Assembly: GCA_903862845.1 (NCBI GenBank)
Contig: CAIOZS010000096.1
Span: forward strand, 1 to 54,415
Reading direction: 5' to 3'
Source: an uncultured Thermoleophilia bacterium
GTDB taxonomy: Bacteria > Actinomycetota > Thermoleophilia > UBA2241
DNA length: 54,415 bases
Under the pieces are notes generated by a model. The model saw nothing but the letters and a program-made list of their open reading frames with translations. It was not told the DNA's origin and made no database searches. The position numbers were made by a program, and so were the translations under genes. Each line of letters starts with the position of its first letter. Position 1 is the first letter of the stretch. This document shows positions 26,379-34,817 of the stretch, piece after piece.

Positions 26379-28940
26379 ATGTTCGAACGCTTCACCGAAC
26401 GTGCCAGGCAGGTCGTCGTCCTCGCCCAGGAAGAAGCCCGGGCGCTCAAGCACAACTACATCGGCACCGAGCACCTCCTGCTGGGCCTGCTGCGCGAGGA
26501 AGAAGGCGTCGCCGCCCGCGTGCTCGACGGCCTCGAGGTCTCGGTGGAAGAGGTGCGCGCCGCCGTGGTGCGCATCGTCGGCTCCGGCGAGGAATCGCCA
26601 CAGGGCCAGATCCCCTTCACGCCGCGCGCCAAGAAGGTGCTGGAGCTGGCGCTGCGCGAGGCGCTCTCGCTCGGTCACAACTACATCGGCACCGAGCACA
26701 TCCTGCTCGGCCTCGTGCGCGAGGACGAAGGCGTCGCCGCGCGCATCCTGCTCGATCTGGACGCCGAGCCCGAGAAGATCCGCGGTGAGGTCATGCGCAC
26801 GCTCAGCGGCCCCGGCCGCCGCGGCCAGCAGCAGGGCGGCGGCGAAAGCAAGCGCCAGGCCAAGGTCCTCGAGCAGTTCGGCCGCAACCTCACCAAGTTG
26901 GCCGAAGACGGCAAGCTCGACCCCTGCATCGGGCGCTCCACCGAGATCGAGCGCGTCATGCAGATCCTCAGCCGGCGCACCAAGAACAACCCCGTGCTCA
27001 TCGGCGAGCCCGGCGTGGGCAAGACGGCGATCGTCGAAGGCTTCGCGCAGCGCATCTCCAACCACGAGGTGCCCGAGCTGCTCAAGGGCAAGCAGGTCTT
27101 CAGCCTCGACCTCGCCGCGCTGGTCGCGGGCTCCAAGTACCGCGGCGAGTTCGAAGAGCGCCTCAAGAAGGTCATGAAGGAGATCCACGACACCGGCGAC
27201 ATCATCCTCTTCATCGACGAGCTGCATAACCTCGTCGGCGCCGGTGCCGCGGAGGGCGCCATCGACGCCGCCAGCATCCTCAAACCGGCACTGGCCCGCG
27301 GGGAGCTGCAGACGATCGGCGCCACCACCATGGACGAGTACCGCAAGTACCTCGAGCGCGACGCCGCCCTGGAGCGCCGCTTTCAGCAGATCAAGGTCGC
27401 CGAGCCGTCGGTCGAGGAGACCGTCGAGATCCTCAAAGGCCTCCGCGACCGCTACGAGGCCCATCACCGCATCCGCATCACCGACGAGGCGCTCACCTCG
27501 GCCGCCGAGCTGGCCGACCGCTATATCAGCGACCGCTTCCTGCCGGACAAGGCGATCGACCTCATCGACGAGGCCGCCAGCCGCATGCGCATCCGCACCA
27601 TGACGGCGCCGCCCAGCTACCGCGAGCTCGAAGAGGAGATCTCCGGGGTGCGCAAAGAGAAGGAGGCGGCCATCGAGGCGCAGGAGTTCGAGAAGGCCGC
27701 CAACCTGCGCGACAAGGAGCGCAAGCTCAGCCACAAGAAGCTCGAGCTCGAGGACCAGTGGAAGACCAGCGACGAGGGCATGCGGGCCAGCATCGGCGAA
27801 GACGAGATCGCCGAGATCGTGAGCATGTGGACGGGCATCCCGGTGGTCAAGATCACCGAGGCCGAGAGCCAGAAGCTCCTGCGCATGGAGGACGAGCTGC
27901 ACGTGAGGCTCATCGGGCAGGACCCGGCGGTGCGCGCCGTCAGCAAGGCCATCCGCCGCAGCCGCGCCGGGCTCAAGGACCCCCGGCGCCCTACGGGCTC
28001 CTTCATCTTCCTCGGGCCTTCGGGCGTGGGCAAGACAGAGCTGGCGCGCACCCTCGCTGCCTTCCTCTTTGGCGACGAGGACCACCTTGTGCAGATCGAC
28101 ATGAGCGAGTACATGGAGAAGCACTCAGTGTCACGCCTCGTCGGCTCGCCGCCCGGCTACGTGGGGCACGACGAGGGCGGCCAGCTCACCGAGATCGTGC
28201 GCCGCAAGCCGTACAGCGTGATCCTCTTCGATGAGATCGAGAAGGCACACCCGGACGTGTTCAACATCCTGCTGCAGATCCTCGAGGACGGGCGGCTCAC
28301 CGATTCGCAGGGCCGCACCGTCGACTTCCGCAACGCCATCCTCATCATGACCAGCAACATCGGCGCGGCGATGATCACCAAAGACACGCCGCTCGGCTTC
28401 GGTCAGACCGCGACGCAGGGCATGACCTACGATGACATGAAGGGCCGCATCACCGGCGAGCTGAAGCGCGTCTTCAAGCCCGAGTTCCTCAATCGCGTCG
28501 ACGAGGTCATCGTCTTTCACAAGCTCGAGCGCTCCGAGATCGGCGCCATCGTCGACCTCATGATCGCACGGCTGCAGCAGCAGCTCGACCCGAACGGGGT
28601 CACGCTGCAGCTCACCGACGCCGGCCGCGAGGTGCTCGTCGAGAAGGGCTTCGACCCCATGCTGGGCGCGCGCCCGCTGCGACGCGCCATCCAGCGCTAC
28701 ATCGAGGACAAGCTCAGCGACGCCATGCTCGAGCGGCAGTTCCCGCAGGGCACGGTCATCCTGGTGGACGGCGCGGACGAAGACACGGTGCTCACAGTGA
28801 ACGGCGAGCGGGTCGGAGGTCGCGTCGAGCTGCCGATGGTCGGCCTCGACGAGCCGGTGGCCCAAGGCATGGCGCAGGTCTCGTCGCCGTCGGCGGCTGC
28901 TGACGGCCCCGACGCCGGCGGCTCGGCTGCCGGCGCCTGA
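26379..28940 (+). CDS. clpC: ATP-dependent Clp protease ATPase subunit ClpC
   Basis: This 853-residue AAA+ unfoldase is the partner of ClpP. Two Clp-N repeats (residues 1-75 and 78-150; [20 protein letters not shown] and [20 protein letters not shown]), AAA1 with Walker A GEPGVGKT (about 209), a UVR/M-domain insertion (about 425-460, [21 protein letters not shown]) that marks it as ClpC rather than ClpA/ClpB, AAA2 with Walker A GPSGVGKT (about 546), and a ClpB-D2 C-terminal domain. The tail after about residue 810 is acidic and Ala/Gly-rich. The ATG at 26379 follows GGAAGGAG; the frame is open further upstream but unlike the family. No ctsR, mcsA or mcsB is adjacent. Confidence 0.97.
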   Translation: MFERFTERARQVVVLAQEEARALKHNYIGTEHLLLGLLREEEGVAARVLDGLEVSVEEVRAAVVRIVGSGEESPQGQIPFTPRAKKVLELALREALSLGHNYIGTEHILLGLVREDEGVAARILLDLDAEPEKIRGEVMRTLSGPGRRGQQQGGGESKRQAKVLEQFGRNLTKLAEDGKLDPCIGRSTEIERVMQILSRRTKNNPVLIGEPGVGKTAIVEGFAQRISNHEVPELLKGKQVFSLDLAALVAGSKYRGEFEERLKKVMKEIHDTGDIILFIDELHNLVGAGAAEGAIDAASILKPALARGELQTIGATTMDEYRKYLERDAALERRFQQIKVAEPSVEETVEILKGLRDRYEAHHRIRITDEALTSAAELADRYISDRFLPDKAIDLIDEAASRMRIRTMTAPPSYRELEEEISGVRKEKEAAIEAQEFEKAANLRDKERKLSHKKLELEDQWKTSDEGMRASIGEDEIAEIVSMWTGIPVVKITEAESQKLLRMEDELHVRLIGQDPAVRAVSKAIRRSRAGLKDPRRPTGSFIFLGPSGVGKTELARTLAAFLFGDEDHLVQIDMSEYMEKHSVSRLVGSPPGYVGHDEGGQLTEIVRRKPYSVILFDEIEKAHPDVFNILLQILEDGRLTDSQGRTVDFRNAILIMTSNIGAAMITKDTPLGFGQTATQGMTYDDMKGRITGELKRVFKPEFLNRVDEVIVFHKLERSEIGAIVDLMIARLQQQLDPNGVTLQLTDAGREVLVEKGFDPMLGARPLRRAIQRYIEDKLSDAMLERQFPQGTVILVDGADEDTVLTVNGERVGGRVELPMVGLDEPVAQGMAQVSSPSAAADGPDAGGSAAGA

Positions 28941-28948
28941 CCGCGGTC

Positions 28949-30379
28949 GTGGCGAAGAAGCAGACGGTCTTCATCTGCGGCGAGTGTGGCCGCCGCGAGG
29001 CCAAGTGGCTCGGTCACTGCCCCGACTGCGGCGCTTGGGACTCCTTCGTCGAAGAGAAGGTCATCCCGGCGGGCGGCGCCGGCTACGCCGGCAGGGCCCG
29101 CCGCAAGGCGAGTGACGGGGGCGGCGCCGCAGGCGCCGCCCCCGTACTCTTGTCCGACGTCGTCTCGTCGGCCACCATGCGCTTCTCCAGCGGCATCTCG
29201 GAGCTGGACCTCGTGCTGGGCGGCGGCATCGTGCCGGGCTCGCTCGTGCTTGTCGGCGGCGAGCCCGGGATCGGCAAGTCCACCTTGCTGCTGCAGGTCC
29301 TCGATCGCGTGGCTGCCTCCGGCCGCCCCGTGCTGCTCGTGTGCGGCGAGGAGTCGGCCGCCCAGGTCAAGATGCGCGCCGAGCGCATCTGCGATCACCC
29401 CGGCGCTATCTCAGTCCTCGCCGAGACCGAGCTGGAGACAGTCCTCGAGAGCGTCGCCGCCGCCGCGCCGGCGCTCGTCGTGGTCGACTCCGTGCAGACC
29501 TTGTACAGCGACGCCTTCACGTCGGCGCCGGGCAGCGTGAGCCAGGTGCGCGAAGCGGCGGGCCGCTTTCTTCGCCTGGCCAAGGCCAGCGGCGCGGCCG
29601 TGTTTCTCGTCGGCCACGTCACCAAAGAAGGCGCGATCGCCGGCCCCCGGGTGCTCGAGCATCTGGTCGACACGGTGCTGCAGTTCGAGGGCGACCGCTA
29701 CCGTTTCTACCGCACCTTGCGCGCCGCCAAGAACCGCTTCGGCTCCACCAACGAGCTGGGGATCTTCGAGATGACTGCTGCCGGCCTTCAGGGCGTCGCC
29801 GATCCGTCGTCGCTGTTTCTCGGCGACGCGGGGCCGGCCGCCGGGGCGGCCGTGCACGTCGCCGTCGAGGGCAGCCGCTGCTTCGCCGTCGAGGTCCAGG
29901 CGCTCGTCAATCGCAGCGAGCTGGCCATGCCACGGCGCGTGGCGGTGGGCCTGGACCGCAACCGGCTGGCCATGCTCGTCGCCGTTCTGGGCCGCCACGC
30001 CCGGCTGCCGTTGTCATCCAGCGACATTTTTGTTACAATTGCAGGCGGAATCCGCATCGACGAACCTGCGGCCGACCTCGCCGTTGCCCTCGCTATCGCC
30101 TCTGCAGAGCGCAACGCACCGCTTCCGCCGCGGATCGCAGCGATCGGGGAGATCAGCCTGACGGGCGAACTTCGTTCTTGCAGTCAGTGTGAGCGACGTG
30201 TTGCCGAAGCCGGTCGCGCCGGCTTTGACCGTATCGTCGTACCCGCCGCCGACGCGCGCCGCGCCGGCGGGATATCTGTGGGCGCGGCCGACCTGCGTGG
30301 CGTCCTTGCAGCCCTTCTTCGCGAGGGAGCGCCACCCCAGCCGGCCGCAGGGGCCACGAACGACCACAGGGGGGTTTGA
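28949..30379 (+). CDS. radA: DNA repair protein RadA
   Basis: This 476-residue RecA-like branch-migration helicase has the N-terminal C4 zinc finger CGECGRREAKWLGHCPDCGAW, the Walker A GGEPGIGKSTLLL (about residues 104-116), the RadA-specific KNRFG motif (KNRFGSTNELGIFE), and the C-terminal Lon-like domain. A Gly/Ala linker near residue 58 is encoded by a 12-bp-arm inverted repeat (29117-29143). GTG start at 28949, 8 bases after clpC. A near-consensus promoter is embedded in codons for LSSSDIFVTIAGG. The TGA stop overlaps the TTG start of carD. The C-terminal about 20 residues are Pro/Ala-rich and non-conserved. Confidence 0.96.
   Translation: MAKKQTVFICGECGRREAKWLGHCPDCGAWDSFVEEKVIPAGGAGYAGRARRKASDGGGAAGAAPVLLSDVVSSATMRFSSGISELDLVLGGGIVPGSLVLVGGEPGIGKSTLLLQVLDRVAASGRPVLLVCGEESAAQVKMRAERICDHPGAISVLAETELETVLESVAAAAPALVVVDSVQTLYSDAFTSAPGSVSQVREAAGRFLRLAKASGAAVFLVGHVTKEGAIAGPRVLEHLVDTVLQFEGDRYRFYRTLRAAKNRFGSTNELGIFEMTAAGLQGVADPSSLFLGDAGPAAGAAVHVAVEGSRCFAVEVQALVNRSELAMPRRVAVGLDRNRLAMLVAVLGRHARLPLSSSDIFVTIAGGIRIDEPAADLAVALAIASAERNAPLPPRIAAIGEISLTGELRSCSQCERRVAEAGRAGFDRIVVPAADARRAGGISVGAADLRGVLAALLREGAPPQPAAGATNDHRGV
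30011..30039 (+). promoter_or_regulatory. Internal promoter in radA for the carD operon
   Basis: TTGTCA (30011-30016), a 17-base spacer containing TTTTT, then TACAAT (30034-30039). It lies inside radA, 337 bases upstream of carD. The codons used here (TTG TCA, ATT TTT GTT ACA ATT GCA) are AT-ending ones the rest of the window avoids, implying selection for the promoter itself. Confidence 0.75.
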
Positions 30380-30921
30380 GTACGTTGTATTCAGTCGGTG
30401 ACAAGGTCGTCTACCCGCATCACGGGGCGGGCAAGATCATGAAGATCGAGCAGAAAGACGTGCTCGGGCAGCAGCGCGACTATCTCACGATCCAGATCCT
30501 GCACAACGACATGACCGTCATGGTCCCGGTCGAGAACGCCGACCGCGCCGGCCTGCGCAAGGTCGTCGAGTCGGACGTCGTCGATCAGGTCCTCGAGGTC
30601 CTGCGTGGCGATCCCACTAAGATGCCCAAGAACTGGAGCCGTCGCTACAAGCACAACCGCGACAAGCTCAAGACCGGCGACATCTTCGAGGTCGCCGAGG
30701 TCGTGCGCAATCTCGCCATCAGGCACGCCATCAAGGGCCTCTCGACCGGCGAGAAGCAGATGTTCTCGAAGGCGAAGAAGATCCTCGCCAGCGAGCTCAT
30801 GTACGCGCGCGACTTCAGCGAAGACCAGGCCAACGCCTTCCTCGAAGAGGTGCTCGAGAACATCCACGTCGATGGGCCTGCGGTTGTCGACGAGCCCCTC
30901 GAGCCCGCCACCGTCGTCTGA
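30376..30921 (+). CDS. carD: CarD family RNA polymerase-binding transcription regulator
   Basis: This protein of about 181 residues has the N-terminal CarD/TRCF RNAP-interaction domain (YSVGDKVVYPHHGAGKI, VPVENADRAGLRKVV) and a basic helical C-terminal DNA-binding domain (WSRRYKHNRDKLKTG, SKAKKILASELMYA). CarD stabilises open promoter complexes at sigma-A promoters. TTG at 30376 overlaps the radA stop (TTGA), but a second TTG at 30385 has better spacing from the AGGGGGG SD (10 bases against 1) and would begin MYSVGDKV. Either start keeps the domains. A promoter inside radA probably drives it. Confidence 0.95.
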   Translation: MSTLYSVGDKVVYPHHGAGKIMKIEQKDVLGQQRDYLTIQILHNDMTVMVPVENADRAGLRKVVESDVVDQVLEVLRGDPTKMPKNWSRRYKHNRDKLKTGDIFEVAEVVRNLAIRHAIKGLSTGEKQMFSKAKKILASELMYARDFSEDQANAFLEEVLENIHVDGPAVVDEPLEPATVV

Positions 30922-30958
30922 CGCCGGCGCGGCCGGCGCGGCTCGCAAGACCAGGGGC

Positions 30959-32011
30959 GTGCTCGCCCCTGCGGTTCGCCTGCTGCTCGCGTTGCTCTGC
31001 GCTCTCGCCGGCTATCAGATCGCAGAGCGCATTCGCTGGTCTTCGTATGCCCCGCATCTGAACCAGCCTGGCAAGATCGTCTGGCAGCTCGCCTTCATCG
31101 CCGCCGGCTTCGCGTTCGGCTACGCTCTCGGCGTCCTGCTTTCGCGAGCCGTCCGGCGCGGCCTAGACCGCGTGGACGAGGTCATGGTGCGGGCCACCGG
31201 CGCAGAGGTCGTGGTGGCCATCGGGGGCGTGCTGGTGGGGCTCGTCATCGCGACTCTCATCAGCATCGCCGTCGTGCGCATCCCCCTGGTGGGCGTCTAC
31301 TTCACCGTGCCGATCTACCTTCTGTCGGGCTACTTCACGGCCTATCTCGCGGCCAAGAAGCACGTCGAGATCCTCAGGCTGCTTGGGCTGCGCGGCGCCT
31401 TCGAGGTGTTGCCCGGTCTGACGCCCTCCAAGCTCCTCGATTCGAGCGCGATCATCGACGGGCGCATCCTCGACGTCGCCCTCACGGGGTTCCTCGAGGG
31501 CGAGGTCCTCGTACCGCGCTTCGTGGTCGAGGAGCTGCAGCGCCTGGCCGACTCCGCCGACGCCGAAAAACGCGTGCGTGGGCGGCGTGGGCTCGATTTT
31601 GTGCGCCGCCTCCAGAACAGCTCGGGGGCCGTGCGCATCGACGACAAGGACTACGCCGATATCGACGCCGTCGACGCCAAGCTCGTGCGCCTCGGCCGCG
31701 ACCTCGGGGCGCAGATCGTGACCACCGACTACACGCTCAAGAAGGTCGCCGAGATCCAGGGAGTGAAGGTGCTCAACGTGAACGATCTCGCCAATTCCGT
31801 CAAACCGGCGGTGCTGCCCGGCGAGGTCATCGAGGTCAAGATCCTGCGAGAAGGACGCGAGCAGGACCAGGGCGTGGGCTATCTCGACGACGGCACCATG
31901 ATCGTCGTCGAGTCGGGCGCGGCCCTGGTGGGCTCGCGCGTCAAGGCTGAAGTGACGAGCGTATTGCAGAGCCCGTCCGGCAAGATGATCTTCACGCGGG
32001 TGCTGGCCTAG
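30959..32011 (+). CDS. PIN/TRAM domain membrane-anchored ribonuclease-like protein
   Basis: This protein of about 350 residues resembles B. subtilis YacL. It has four transmembrane helices in the first about 135 residues, then a PIN nuclease domain starting at KLLDSSAIIDGRI (Asp residues of the acidic active site) with FVVEELQRLADS and TTDYTLKKVAEI, and a C-terminal TRAM RNA-binding domain (LREGREQDQGVGYLDDGTMIVVE). The GTG at 30959 is the best start because the hydrophobic N-terminus follows directly; the frame upstream overlaps carD and is non-homologous. It is conserved next to carD and ispD in many Gram-positives, with an RNA-processing role likely. Confidence 0.9.
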   Translation: MLAPAVRLLLALLCALAGYQIAERIRWSSYAPHLNQPGKIVWQLAFIAAGFAFGYALGVLLSRAVRRGLDRVDEVMVRATGAEVVVAIGGVLVGLVIATLISIAVVRIPLVGVYFTVPIYLLSGYFTAYLAAKKHVEILRLLGLRGAFEVLPGLTPSKLLDSSAIIDGRILDVALTGFLEGEVLVPRFVVEELQRLADSADAEKRVRGRRGLDFVRRLQNSSGAVRIDDKDYADIDAVDAKLVRLGRDLGAQIVTTDYTLKKVAEIQGVKVLNVNDLANSVKPAVLPGEVIEVKILREGREQDQGVGYLDDGTMIVVESGAALVGSRVKAEVTSVLQSPSGKMIFTRVLA

Positions 32012-32039
32012 CGCCCGCCGGCCACTTGGGGGGACGCAC

Positions 32040-32756
32040 ATGGAGGAACAGCAGACCGAAGAGCTCTGGGTCATCGTCGCCGCGGCCGGAGAGAGCCGTC
32101 GCATGGGCTTGCCTGACGGCGAGTCCAAGCAGTTCCTCCTGCTCGGCGGCGAGCCGATCCTCAACTACTCAGTACGGCGGCTGCTCGCCATGCCGCAGGT
32201 AGACGGCCTCGTCGTCGTCCTCCACCCGTCGCACACGGTGCGCTTCGCCGGCGAGCTCCTGGCGTTCGACGACGCCAAGCCTCTGCTGATCGCCGAAGGC
32301 GGCCGCAAGCGCTCGGACTCGGTGCGCGCCGGCCTGCTCGAAGTACCGGCGACGGCGACCGTCATCGCCGTCCACGACGGCGCCCGGCCGCTGTTCTCCC
32401 GGCACGTCTTCGAACGCTGCATCGCGGCGCTCGCCGGCGTCGACGGCGCGGTGCCCGGCATCGAGGTGAGCGACACGCTCAAGCGCGCCGACCCCACCGG
32501 CGTTGTCGAGACGACCGTCGATCGCAGCGGCCTCTGGGCTGTGCAGACGCCGCAGGTCTTCAGGGCAGGCGCCCTCCGCGACGTGTACTCGCGCGCCGAC
32601 CTCGACGGCGCGACGGATGACGCCATGCTGCTCGAGCGAGGCGGCTACAAGGTCGGCCTCGTGGCGTCCACGCCGGCCAACGTCAAGATCACCACGCCGA
32701 CCGACCTTCCTTTGGCCGGCGCGCTCCTGTCGTGGGAGGTCGAGGCCGACGTTTAG
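32040..32756 (+). CDS. ispD: 2-C-methyl-D-erythritol 4-phosphate cytidylyltransferase
   Basis: This 238-residue MEP-pathway enzyme couples MEP to CTP. The nucleotide-binding loop AAAGESRRMG (GAGxSxRMG type), KQFLLLGGEPIL, the VHDGARPLFS active-site motif and QTPQVFRAG are present. ATG at 32040 follows GGGGGA. The last sense codon and stop read GTT TAG at 32751-32756, immediately where the ispF-coding frame begins (+1 relative to ispD). An IspDF bifunctional protein split or joined by frameshift is possible. Confidence 0.96.
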   Translation: MEEQQTEELWVIVAAAGESRRMGLPDGESKQFLLLGGEPILNYSVRRLLAMPQVDGLVVVLHPSHTVRFAGELLAFDDAKPLLIAEGGRKRSDSVRAGLLEVPATATVIAVHDGARPLFSRHVFERCIAALAGVDGAVPGIEVSDTLKRADPTGVVETTVDRSGLWAVQTPQVFRAGALRDVYSRADLDGATDDAMLLERGGYKVGLVASTPANVKITTPTDLPLAGALLSWEVEADV

Positions 32757-33222
32757 GGTAGGCAGCGGCTACGACGCGCACCGCTTCGCCGAAGGGCGCC
32801 GTCTGGTGCTCTGCGGCGTCGAGATCGATCACCCGCTGGGCCTCGCCGGCCACTCCGATGCCGACGTCGGCGTCCATGCGCTCATGGACGCCCTGCTCGG
32901 CGCCGCCGGGCTCGGCGACATCGGCGACCTGTTTCCGGACACGGATCCGGCGTTCGCCGGGGTCTCGAGCCTGGAGCTTCTCGGCGAGGTGGTCGCCCGC
33001 GTGGGCGAGGGTGGCTGGCTGGTCGCCAACGCCGACCTCACGCTGGTCTGCGAGCGCCCTCGCATGGCCGGCTACAGGCTCGCGATGCGCGAGGCCCTCG
33101 CGGGCGCTTTGGGGGTCGCGAGCGACGTGGTGAGCGTTAAGTCGACGACCACTGAAGGGATGGGGTTCGAGGGCCGCGGCGAGGGCGTCGCCGCCCTCGC
33201 GGTCTGCCTTCTCTCCCGTTAA
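32752..33222 (+). CDS. ispF: 2-C-methyl-D-erythritol 2,4-cyclodiphosphate synthase, no canonical start codon
   Basis: The 156 codons from TTT at 32752 encode a complete IspF: FRVGSGYDAHRF carries the zinc ligands Asp and His at the very N-terminus, then GHSDADVGVHALMDALLGAAGLGDIGDLFPDTD and the C-terminal KSTTTEGMGFEGRGEG. It would cyclise CDP-ME-2-phosphate. No ATG, GTG or TTG exists in frame between the end of the unrelated upstream reading and the zinc site; the upstream in-frame codons read AGG TCG AGG CCG ACG TTT AGG GTA. Downstream starts would remove the metal ligands. Loss of one T from GTTTAG would fuse it to ispD as VRVGSGYDAHRF. Confidence 0.88.
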   Translation, partial: FRVGSGYDAHRFAEGRRLVLCGVEIDHPLGLAGHSDADVGVHALMDALLGAAGLGDIGDLFPDTDPAFAGVSSLELLGEVVARVGEGGWLVANADLTLVCERPRMAGYRLAMREALAGALGVASDVVSVKSTTTEGMGFEGRGEGVAALAVCLLSR

Positions 33223-33226
33223 CGAC

Positions 33227-33250
33227 GACGGCCCGCCGTGACGGGCCGTC
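33227..33250. terminator. Bidirectional hairpin between ispF and tatA
   Basis: GACGGCCCG-CCGTGA-CGGGCCGTC is a perfect 9-bp stem 4 bases after the ispF stop and 20 bases from the convergent tatA stop. Confidence 0.75.
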
Positions 33251-33270
33251 GGGGGTCACGCTGCTCGGGC

Positions 33271-33486
33271 TCAGGACTTTTCGGTCGCGTCGCTCTTCTC
33301 GAGCTTGGCGGCTTCGCCCTTCGCCGGCTTGTCGTCGTCGTCGGGGGCGTCTTCCTGGAGGCCCGACTTGAACCCGCGGATGCTTTGGCCCATGGACTTG
33401 CCGAGCTTGGGCAGGCGCGTCGCGCCGAAGAGCAGGAGGATCACGAGGACGATGAGGCCGATCTCCAGAGGGCCAAGATTGGGCAT
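33271..33486 (-). CDS. tatA: Sec-independent protein translocase subunit TatA
   Basis: This 71-residue protein has the TatA/E layout: a short N-terminus MPNLGPLEIGLIVLVILLLF forming one membrane helix, the FGATRLPKLGKSMGQSIRGFK hinge and amphipathic helix, and a charged acidic/Lys tail. It oligomerises to let folded twin-arginine proteins cross the membrane. ATG at 33486 has AGGAGAG upstream; the frame extends to 33549 but the added residues are unlike TatA. TatC and TatB are not in the window. A promoter is visible upstream. Confidence 0.95.
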   Translation of the reverse strand: MPNLGPLEIGLIVLVILLLFGATRLPKLGKSMGQSIRGFKSGLQEDAPDDDDKPAKGEAAKLEKSDATEKS

Positions 33487-33566
33487 GTCACTCTCCTGTG
33501 GTGCTCGCCGCGCCCACTCGGGGCGGAGGCGCGATTGGGCAGGATTCATAGCGTGGACCTGATGAC

Positions 33567-33595
33567 ACTCTACGGCCTGCGAAGAGCGTTATCAA
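33567..33595 (-). promoter_or_regulatory. Promoter of tatA
   Basis: On the minus strand TTGATA (33595-33590), 17 bases, TAGAGT (33572-33567). It lies 81 bases upstream of the tatA ATG. Confidence 0.7.
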
Positions 33596-33640
33596 GAAGC
33601 GCCCGCTGCAAGCGTGAGGCGCCGCTCGGGGCGGAGCGTG

Positions 33641-34762
33641 CTAGTAGCGTCGCAGCGCGTCGAGACGCACCGCGAGGAAACGCGCGAGTCCGGCCGCATC
33701 TTCCAGTTTGAAGGTGTGCTCATGCTGCAGCTTGGAGTCGGTGACCAGTGCCATGGCCTCGCCGGGTCCGCACAGCGGCTCCGCGTGGCCGGCGCCGACG
33801 CGGAACAGCTCGACGCGGTGCGGCGCGGTGCGCTTGTAGCCCTCGGCGACCACGAGGTCGAAGCCCGCGAAGAAGCGGCGCGCGAGCTCGGTGAGCGGCA
33901 TCTCCCCGTCGAGCTTCGTGATGAAGGCCAGCCGCTTGGGCGACGCTATCGCGTAGGCCTGGGCGCCGGACTGGCCGTGACGCCAGGAATCCTTGCCGGG
34001 ATGGTCGATCTCGAAGCTGTGGGCGTCGTGTTTGACGGTGCCGACGCGCAGGCCGAGCTTCACGAGCTCGGGGACGACCTTCTCGATCAGGGTCGTCTTG
34101 CCCGAGTCGCTCTTGCCGACAATGGCGACGAGAGCCGGCTGGGCGTGGGTGGCCGGCGCATCGTCGGCTGCGGCCGCCCGGCGGCGCGCCTCCTGGTAGT
34201 CGTCCATGGTGTTGATGTTATGGAACGGCGCATCCCCGGGAAAGCGCACTTCGGCGGCGTCGAGCGACGGGAGAATCTCGACGATGCGGTGACGGTCCGC
34301 CTCGAGCAGAGCCGTCATCGGCGCCAGGCAGGCGGGCCCGTAGACCGCGAACAGCGGCTGGTGATACTCACGGCCGATGGCCGGCAGCGCGAGGTCGTGG
34401 CCGGGAAAGGCCGCGAGCACGCGCCGGATCGCTGCGGCGTCGGGGAAAGCGATGTCGACGGCCAAGGCGAACACGGGCTGCCGGTAGCGCGCCAGGGCAG
34501 AGGCGATGCCCGCCAGCGGCGACGCGCCCGGCCAGGCGTCGTGCACAACCTCAGGCTCGCCGGCGTCGCCGAGGTCCAGCCGTTGGCCCTGGCCCAGTGA
34601 GACGGCCACGGTGGGGAAGACGCTGCGGAGAAAGGCGAGGTTGCGGACGATCAGGCTGCGCCCGCTGAGGACCAGGAACCGTTTGTCCACGCCGGCGCGG
34701 CGGCCGCTGCCGCCGGCGAGGAGCACGCCGATGTTGACCTGATCGTTGGCGGACGTCATCAC
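33641..34762 (-). CDS. MobA-MobB fusion (molybdenum cofactor guanylyltransferase / GTP-binding MobB)
   Basis: This 373-residue fusion protein has, in residues 10-195, a MobA-type nucleotidyltransferase (LLAGGSGRRAGVDKRFL, DAWPGASPLAGI, FALAVDIAFPD) that makes the guanine-dinucleotide form of molybdopterin. Residues about 205-370 are MobB with the P-loop GKSDSGKTTLIEKV, TVKHDAHSFEIDHPGKDS and VAEGYKR. The MobA metal-site Asp is present in AVDIAF. The start is GTG 34762 or ATG 34759; there is no SD and TAGACT lies 9 bases upstream. The MOT1 transporter gene ends 55 bases upstream on the same strand, giving an uptake-plus-cofactor module. Confidence 0.95.
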   Translation of the reverse strand: MMTSANDQVNIGVLLAGGSGRRAGVDKRFLVLSGRSLIVRNLAFLRSVFPTVAVSLGQGQRLDLGDAGEPEVVHDAWPGASPLAGIASALARYRQPVFALAVDIAFPDAAAIRRVLAAFPGHDLALPAIGREYHQPLFAVYGPACLAPMTALLEADRHRIVEILPSLDAAEVRFPGDAPFHNINTMDDYQEARRRAAAADDAPATHAQPALVAIVGKSDSGKTTLIEKVVPELVKLGLRVGTVKHDAHSFEIDHPGKDSWRHGQSGAQAYAIASPKRLAFITKLDGEMPLTELARRFFAGFDLVVAEGYKRTAPHRVELFRVGAGHAEPLCGPGEAMALVTDSKLQHEHTFKLEDAAGLARFLAVRLDALRRY

Positions 34763-34771
34763 AGCGACGAC

Positions 34772-34777
34772 AGTCTA
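34772..34777 (-). promoter_or_regulatory. Putative -10 for mobAB
   Basis: TAGACT on the minus strand, 9 bases before the GTG and 12 before the ATG of the MobA-MobB gene. No SD lies between, as in the other TAGACT-led genes here. Confidence 0.4.
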
Positions 34778-34817
34778 CCCGCCGGCGTCGCGCCGGGGGT
34801 CGCCGGAGATTCCCACC

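Noticed and set aside
26304-28124. 606-codon minus-strand open frame opposite clpC
   Set aside because: Composition is Leu/Asp/His/Ala-rich shadow; the ClpC protein on the other strand is unmistakable.
29117-29143. 12-bp-arm inverted repeat in radA as a terminator
   Set aside because: It encodes a Gly/Ala linker where GGC and GCC codons naturally give complementary runs; weaker case than the tilS and hydrolase palindromes.
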